A stretch of 64,000 nt of DNA from assembly GCF_001426525.1 (NCBI RefSeq), contig NZ_LMEW01000001.1:376978-440977 (forward strand), read 5' to 3'. How positions within the stretch are numbered: the stretch's first letter is position 1; each line of letters opens with the position of its first letter. The notes below the pieces were generated by a model. It made no database searches, had not been told where the DNA came from, and saw nothing but the letters and a program-made list of their open reading frames with translations. Of this stretch, positions 58,918 through 64,000 are shown in pieces. Position numbers and translations under genes: made by a program. The DNA is from Massilia sp. Root133 (lineage in GTDB: Bacteria; Pseudomonadota; Gammaproteobacteria; Burkholderiales; Burkholderiaceae_D).

Positions 58918-61005
58918 ATGACTACATTCGCACGGGCTCTCGCCACGGCCGCGCTGGGCGCACTTTGCGGCGGCACCTTCGCGGCCCCAACACTGCCGGA
59001 CACGATCCTGTTCGGCGTCGCCTACTACGACGAGTACACGCCCGTCGACCGTCTCGACGAGGATGCGCGCATGATGAAGGAAGCGGGCATCAACGTCGTG
59101 CGCATCGCCGAATCGACGTGGGGCACGCTCGAACGCGACGAAGGCGTGTTCGACTTCACCCACGTGGACCGCATGCTGGCCGCCTTCCACAAGGCCGGCA
59201 TCAAGGTCATCGTCGGCACGCCGACCTACGCCATCCCGACCTGGCTCGCGCGCAAGCACCCGAACGTGCTGGTGGTCGCGCCGAAAGGCCGCGCGGAATA
59301 TGGGCCGCGGCAGAACATGGACATTACCGACCCGGATTTCCGCGCGGCGGCGGAACGGGTGATCGTAAAGCTGGTCGACCACGTGAAGGACCATCCCGCC
59401 GTCATCGGCTACCAGGTCGACAATGAGACCAAGGCTTATGCCACGAGCGGCCCCAATGTGCAGCGGGCGTTCGTCGCGTCCATGCGCAGGAAGTTTCCCG
59501 ACCTCGACCAGCTCAACAAGGCGTTCGGCCTCGATTACTGGAGCAACCGCATCAACAGCTGGGACGATTTCCCGTCCGTGAACGGGTCCATCAACGCGAG
59601 CCTGTCGAATGCGTTCACTGCATTCCAGCGGGACCTGGTGACGGACTACCTCACCTGGCAGGCCGGCCTCGTGCGCGCGCATGCGCGCGGCGACCAATTC
59701 ATCACGCAGAACTTCGACCTCGGCTGGAAAAACCATTCCTACGGTGTGCAGCCGGAAGTGAATCACTGGGACGCCGCACAGCCGCTCGACGTCGCCGGCA
59801 TCGACATCTACCACCCGAGCCAGGACAAGCTGACCGGCGTCGAAATCGCCTTCGGCGGCGACCTGGCGCGCTCCATGCGCGACGGCCAGAACTACCTGGT
59901 CATGGAAACCGAGGCACAAGGCTTCTCGCACTGGACCCCTTATCCCGGCCAGATGCGCCTGCAGGCCTTCAGCCATCTCGCTTCGGGCGCGAACATGGTC
60001 TCGTACTGGCACTGGGCGACGACGGCCAATGCGATTGAGACTTACTGGCGCGGCGTGCTGTCGCAGGATTACCAGCCGAACGAGGTCTATGCGGAGGTGA
60101 AGACCATCGGCGCCGACCTGCGGCGGCTGGGACCCAAGCTCGTGAACCTGCGCAAGAAGAATCAGGTCGCAGTCTATGTCAGCAACACGGCGCAGGCGGG
60201 GTTCAACGCGTTCAAGGTGTATGTCGACGGCAAGGCGTTCGACTACAACGATGCGATGCGGCCCTGGTACGACGCGCTGTACCGCATGAACGTGGAAGCG
60301 GACATCCTCTCGCCGGCGTCGAAGGTACCGTTGTCGGACTATAAGCTGATCGTGGTGCCGTCGTTGTACGCGGCGAGCGACGCGGAGATCGCGCGCCTGA
60401 ACGATTATGCGAAGCAGGGCGGCCACGTGCTGTACACGTTCCGCAGCGGCTTTTCGGACGAGAACACGAAGGTGCGCTACGCTGTGCAACCGGGTGCGAT
60501 CAGTGCGGCGGCGGGCGTGACGTATCACCAGTTCACGAACCCGGTGGACGTGACGCTCGCGGGCGATCCGTTCAAGGTCGGCGCCGCAGACAACAAGGCA
60601 CGCTGGTGGATGGAGTTCCTGAGGCCGACGACGGCAACCGTGGTCGCCCGCTTCCAGCATCCTTCGTGGCCGGACTATGCGGCCGTCACGCGCAATGCCT
60701 GGGGCAGCGGGGAGGTGGGCTACGTCGGCTTCATGCCGACCGACGCCGTGATCGACGGGATCGTGACCGACCAGGTGAAGCGCGCCGGCATCGATCTGCC
60801 GAAGGTACGCTTCCCCCTCATCGTCCGCGGCGGCACGCTGCAGGACGGGCATCGGGTACGGTATGTGCTGAACTATTCCGCCAGGCCGCAGCGACTGAAC
60901 TATGGGTATGCGAGCGGTACGGACCTGTTGTCCGGACGTAAGGTGACGCGCGGCCAGCAACTGGCGCTGAAGCCGTGGGGCGTGGCGATCGTCGAAGAAG
61001 AGTAG
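58918..61005 (+). CDS. Secreted GH42 family beta-galactosidase
   Basis: A 695-residue glycoside hydrolase with a signal peptide (MTTFARALATAALGALCGGTFAAP). The N-terminal TIM barrel (about 25-390) has FGVAYYDEYTPVDRLDEDARMMKEAGINVVRIAESTWGTLE, the acid/base Glu in GYQVDNETKAY and the nucleophile Glu in YLVMETEAQGFSHW. A trimerisation-type domain (FDYNDAMRPWYDALYRMNVEADIL) and a C-terminal beta domain follow. It hydrolyses beta-galactosides outside the cytoplasm; most GH42 enzymes are cytoplasmic, so export is less common. AACAGGAGAC precedes the ATG and TATATATAAA-rich DNA lies upstream. Confidence 0.92.
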   Translation: MTTFARALATAALGALCGGTFAAPTLPDTILFGVAYYDEYTPVDRLDEDARMMKEAGINVVRIAESTWGTLERDEGVFDFTHVDRMLAAFHKAGIKVIVGTPTYAIPTWLARKHPNVLVVAPKGRAEYGPRQNMDITDPDFRAAAERVIVKLVDHVKDHPAVIGYQVDNETKAYATSGPNVQRAFVASMRRKFPDLDQLNKAFGLDYWSNRINSWDDFPSVNGSINASLSNAFTAFQRDLVTDYLTWQAGLVRAHARGDQFITQNFDLGWKNHSYGVQPEVNHWDAAQPLDVAGIDIYHPSQDKLTGVEIAFGGDLARSMRDGQNYLVMETEAQGFSHWTPYPGQMRLQAFSHLASGANMVSYWHWATTANAIETYWRGVLSQDYQPNEVYAEVKTIGADLRRLGPKLVNLRKKNQVAVYVSNTAQAGFNAFKVYVDGKAFDYNDAMRPWYDALYRMNVEADILSPASKVPLSDYKLIVVPSLYAASDAEIARLNDYAKQGGHVLYTFRSGFSDENTKVRYAVQPGAISAAAGVTYHQFTNPVDVTLAGDPFKVGAADNKARWWMEFLRPTTATVVARFQHPSWPDYAAVTRNAWGSGEVGYVGFMPTDAVIDGIVTDQVKRAGIDLPKVRFPLIVRGGTLQDGHRVRYVLNYSARPQRLNYGYASGTDLLSGRKVTRGQQLALKPWGVAIVEEE

Positions 61006-61010
61006 GCGGC

Positions 61011-61040
61011 GGAAACGAAAACAGCGGCCATCAGCCGCTG
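61011..61040 (-). terminator. Terminator of the tRNA-Pro pair (contains 19-bp repeat copy 2)
   Basis: On the minus strand CAGCGGC-TGATG-GCCGCTG (61022-61040) is followed by TTTTCGTTTCC, 16 bases after the end of the downstream tRNA. It may also slow plus-strand transcription from the galactosidase gene. Confidence 0.8.
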
Positions 61041-61055
61041 CTTGCATGAATTCTG

Positions 61056-61132
61056 TGGTCGGGGTGAGAGGATTCGAACCTCCGGCCTCTACGTCCCGAA
61101 CGTAGCGCTCTACCGGGCTAAGCTACACCCCG
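61056..61132 (-). tRNA. tRNA-Pro (anticodon CGG), copy 2 of the transcript
   Basis: A 77-base cloverleaf on the minus strand from CGGGGTGTAGC to CACCCCG, with discriminator A and encoded CCA. The anticodon stem CTACG/CGTAG holds the loop TTCGGGA, giving anticodon CGG (codon CCG). The T loop GTTCGAATC is normal. It is identical to the neighbouring copy. Confidence 0.96.
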
Positions 61133-61164
61133 ACTGGTATGGGTAATGCTGAGGGAGAAAAACA

Positions 61165-61243
<79 letters not shown>

Positions 61244-61283
61244 ACTGTTTGAGACTTCGTCACCGAAATCTCGGGAAGGCATT

Positions 61284-61312
61284 ACTATAGTTGCCTCAGT
61301 GGTTTCTGTCAA
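61284..61312 (-). promoter_or_regulatory. Sigma-70 promoter of the tRNA-Pro pair
   Basis: On the minus strand TTGACA (61307-61312), a 17-base spacer and TATAGT (61284-61289) form a near-perfect promoter. It overlaps the last codons of ispB. The predicted start near 61277 is about 34 bases before the first tRNA. Confidence 0.85.
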
Positions 61313-62285
61313 CAGCGAAGCTGCATAACTGCAGGAGGCTGTCCTTGTATTCGCTCGGCGGCAGGTCGGCGATCGCGGCGGCGGCGCGGCGTGCCGCGGT
61401 CTCCGCTTCGCGGCGCGTGAAGTCCAGCGCGCCGCTGCTCGTGACGGCCGCCAGCACGGCGTCGAAATGGGTTTCGTCGCCCTGCTCGATGCAGGTGCGG
61501 ATCAGCTCGCGCTGCTCGGCCGTGCCGTTTTCCATCACGTAGATGAGCGGCAAGGTCGGCTTGCCTTCGCGCAGGTCGTCGCCCACGTTCTTGCCGATTT
61601 CGGCGGCGTCGCCCGCGTAGTCGAGCACGTCGTCGATCAGCTGGAACGCGGTGCCCAGCGAGCGGCCGTATTCGCCGGCCGCTTCGATCTGGGCGTCGTT
61701 CGCGCCGGCGACGAGGGCGCCCAGTTGCGCGGCCGCCTCGAACAGTTTCGCCGTCTTCGAGCGGATCACGCGCAGATAGCTTTCCTGCGTGACGTCCGGA
61801 TCGTGCATGTTCAACAGCTGCAGCACTTCGCCTTCTGCGATGACGGTCGTGGCGCGCGACAGGATCTGCATGACGCGCATGTTGTCCAGGCTCGTCATCA
61901 TCTCGAACGCGCGCGAGTACAGGTAGTCGCCGACCAGCACCGACGCGGCGTTGCCGAACATGGCGTTCGCGGTCTGGCGGCCGCGGCGCATCGAGGATTC
62001 GTCGACGACGTCGTCGTGCAGCAGGGTGGCGGTGTGGATGAATTCCACGACGGCCGCCAGCTCATGGTGGCCGGCGCCCTTGTAGCCGTAGGCGTTCGCC
62101 AGCAGCAGCACCAGCACGGGGCGGATCCGCTTGCCGCCGGCACTGATGATGTACTCGGCGATCTGGTTCACCAGCGCGACTTCGGACTGCAACCGCGCGC
62201 GGATCACCGTGTTGACGGCCTCCATGTCTGCTGCGATCGTGCGGGTGATGGGGTTCTGTTGTGCGGTTTGGGTGGCGGCGGACAA
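61296..62285 (-). CDS. ispB: Octaprenyl diphosphate synthase
   Basis: About 329 residues, a trans-polyprenyl diphosphate synthase that makes the quinone side chain. The two Asp-rich motifs are clear: LLHDDVVDESSMRRG and QLIDDVLDYAGDAAEIGKNVGDDLREGKPTLPLIY. It closely follows E. coli IspB, including EFIHTATLLHDDVVDES and FGNAASVLVGDYLYSRAFEMMTSL. No ATG fits the expected N-terminus; TTG 62285 after an AGCAGG gives a normal length, and ATG 62225 is the alternative. A TATAAT at 62332-62337 upstream rules out much earlier starts. It is divergent from rplU. Confidence 0.92.
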   Translation of the reverse strand: MSAATQTAQQNPITRTIAADMEAVNTVIRARLQSEVALVNQIAEYIISAGGKRIRPVLVLLLANAYGYKGAGHHELAAVVEFIHTATLLHDDVVDESSMRRGRQTANAMFGNAASVLVGDYLYSRAFEMMTSLDNMRVMQILSRATTVIAEGEVLQLLNMHDPDVTQESYLRVIRSKTAKLFEAAAQLGALVAGANDAQIEAAGEYGRSLGTAFQLIDDVLDYAGDAAEIGKNVGDDLREGKPTLPLIYVMENGTAEQRELIRTCIEQGDETHFDAVLAAVTSSGALDFTRREAETAARRAAAAIADLPPSEYKDSLLQLCSFAVDRNH

Positions 62286-62406
62286 GGCGGACCTGCTGAC
62301 GTTGGATGCGGATAGGTTTTGTTGAGTCGCGATTATACGACATGCAAGGAAAAGACGCCCTCTTTCCCAGTGGCGCCCGAGGGGCTGCCGCGGCACCACA
62401 ACCATT

Positions 62407-62435
62407 TTGACGCTGCGCACCATTCCATGTATAAT
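62407..62435 (+). promoter_or_regulatory. Sigma-70 promoter of rplU-rpmA-obgE
   Basis: TTGACG (62407-62412), a 17-base spacer and TATAAT (62430-62435) lie about 80 bases before the rplU start, leaving a leader of roughly 75 bases. Confidence 0.85.
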
Positions 62436-62515
62436 CCTCTGTTCCCCGAATCCCCGGCTGTTTACCTCGCCAAGACGAGGGGAATATTTCTTAACAATCA
62501 ATGAGGTTTCAAATC

Positions 62516-62827
62516 ATGTACGCGGTCATAAAAACCGGTGGCAAGCAATACAAAGTTGTCGCTGGCGAAAAACTCAAAGTAGAACAGATACCGGCAGACA
62601 TTGGTTCCGAACTCACTATCGATCAGGTTCTCGCCGTCGGCGAGGGCGAGAGCATCAAGTTTGGTGCTCCGCTGGTGGAAGGTGCTTCGGTTCGCGTGAC
62701 TGTTGTTTCGCATGGTCGTCACGACAAAGTGCGTATCTTCAAGATGCGTCGTCGTAAGCACTACCAGAAGCGTCAGGGCCACCGCCAGAACTACACCGAA
62801 ATCCAAGTGGTTGCGATCAACGGCTAA
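62516..62827 (+). CDS. rplU: 50S ribosomal protein L21
   Basis: A 103-residue ribosomal protein, full length, starting [14 protein letters not shown] and ending with the rRNA-binding [21 protein letters not shown] region. The ATG at 62516 is the standard start; an upstream in-frame ATG at 62501 would add MRFQI. It heads the conserved rplU-rpmA-obgE unit, and the gap to rpmA is 42 bases. Confidence 0.98.
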   Translation: MYAVIKTGGKQYKVVAGEKLKVEQIPADIGSELTIDQVLAVGEGESIKFGAPLVEGASVRVTVVSHGRHDKVRIFKMRRRKHYQKRQGHRQNYTEIQVVAING

Positions 62828-62869
62828 TCGCCGCGCGTACCTTCTTCAGCTAATCAAGGAGCATTTGAA

Positions 62870-63142
62870 ATGGCACACAAAAAAGGCGGCGGCACTACGC
62901 GAAACGGCCGTGACTCAGAAAGCAAACGCCTCGGCGTGAAAGTCTACGGCGGCCAGGCGATCAACGCCGGCGGCATCATCGTGCGTCAGCGCGGTACCCA
63001 GGTTCGTCCGGGCACCAACGTTGGCCTGGGCAAGGATCACACCCTGTTCGCCCTGGTCGATGGCACGGTCAAGTTCGTCAAGCAAGGCGTCGGTTCGAAG
63101 CAGTTCGTGACCGTCGTGGCTGCTGAGGCAGTCGCTGCTTAA
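62870..63142 (+). CDS. rpmA: 50S ribosomal protein L27
   Basis: A 90-residue ribosomal protein that starts [20 protein letters not shown], the N-terminal arm reaching the peptidyl transferase centre, followed by [29 protein letters not shown] stands before the ATG. It has the normal proteobacterial N-terminus without the cleaved extension seen in Firmicutes. Confidence 0.98.
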   Translation: MAHKKGGGTTRNGRDSESKRLGVKVYGGQAINAGGIIVRQRGTQVRPGTNVGLGKDHTLFALVDGTVKFVKQGVGSKQFVTVVAAEAVAA

Positions 63143-63214
63143 TTGCGGCGCAGCGGGGCAGGCTGAGTCAAAGCGTGCCCCGCCCGGTAAGGCGTCAAGC
63201 CTTGCAATCGATAG

Positions 63215-64000
<786 letters not shown>

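Noticed and set aside
58912..61047. Open frame of about 711 codons opposite the GH42 gene
   Set aside because: The plus-strand galactosidase has a signal peptide, catalytic residues and a ribosome site; the antisense frame has none.
62286..62501. An extended N-terminus for IspB
   Set aside because: It would place coding sequence across the TATAAT at 62332-62337 and the rplU promoter, and the added residues do not resemble IspB.

Overview
The window is high-G+C bacterial chromosome with dense operons and very short spacers. The closing block (ispB divergent from rplU-rpmA-obgE), the assimilatory nitrate genes and the overall gene style suggest a betaproteobacterium, most likely a Massilia-like member of the Oxalobacteraceae. 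That placement is inferred from gene content read by eye; no database was searched. I see no phage, insertion sequence or CRISPR array. The only obvious dispersed DNA is a family of intergenic inverted repeats with nine copies.

Layout. 1-4611: nucleoside salvage and catabolism (3' end of deoC, a two-domain aldehyde dehydrogenase, deoA, cdd). 4723-8010: a DUF2076 protein, then a leftward LytS/LytTR-type two-component operon with a VOC protein. 8200-13683: a WYL regulator, a GST, an amidase plus OFA-type MFS pair with a divergent LysR regulator, and a GNAT acetyltransferase. 13671-25882: a complete reductive pyrimidine degradation cluster. It has a RutR-like TetR and a MocR regulator facing the beta-alanine aminotransferase, followed by malonate/methylmalonate-semialdehyde dehydrogenase, PreT, PreA, an NCS1 permease, dihydropyrimidinase and beta-ureidopropionase. 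25981-32714: an MHYT hybrid histidine kinase, an ammonium transporter with a sigma-54 promoter and NtrC-like site, a DUF885 protein and an atypical NRAMP transporter. 32718-37109: an ECF sigma factor, an anti-sigma factor, a subtilase, a TorF-type porin and a lipoprotein, all leftward. 37222-43068: a small secreted protein, LysR with urate hydroxylase PuuD, an S9 peptidase and two small unknown proteins. 43266-53676: nitrate assimilation (nasT, nasS, a regulated leader, narK-type transporter, nirB, nirD, an FAD oxidoreductase, nasA). 53776-61005: LysR/MFS, a membrane acyltransferase, LysR/GST and a GH42 beta-galactosidase. 61056-64000: two identical tRNA-Pro genes, ispB, rplU, rpmA and the start of obgE.

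How it works together. Much of the window concerns nitrogen. Deoxynucleosides are opened by Cdd and DeoA. The bases can be reduced and hydrolysed to beta-amino acids, releasing ammonia and CO2, and the carbon then enters central metabolism through a semialdehyde dehydrogenase. Urate, ammonium and nitrate are handled by neighbouring units. Three sigma-54 promoters (amt, nasT, and the narK-nirBD-nasA operon) point to general nitrogen control. The nas leader adds a nitrate-specific antitermination switch that can be read base by base: three hairpins with A1/G4 hexaloops, the last overlapping a terminator.

The least familiar arrangement is the sigma/anti-sigma/subtilase operon. Its anti-sigma factor appears to carry a subtilisin-propeptide-like domain on the far side of the membrane, directly upstream of and translationally coupled to the exported protease gene.
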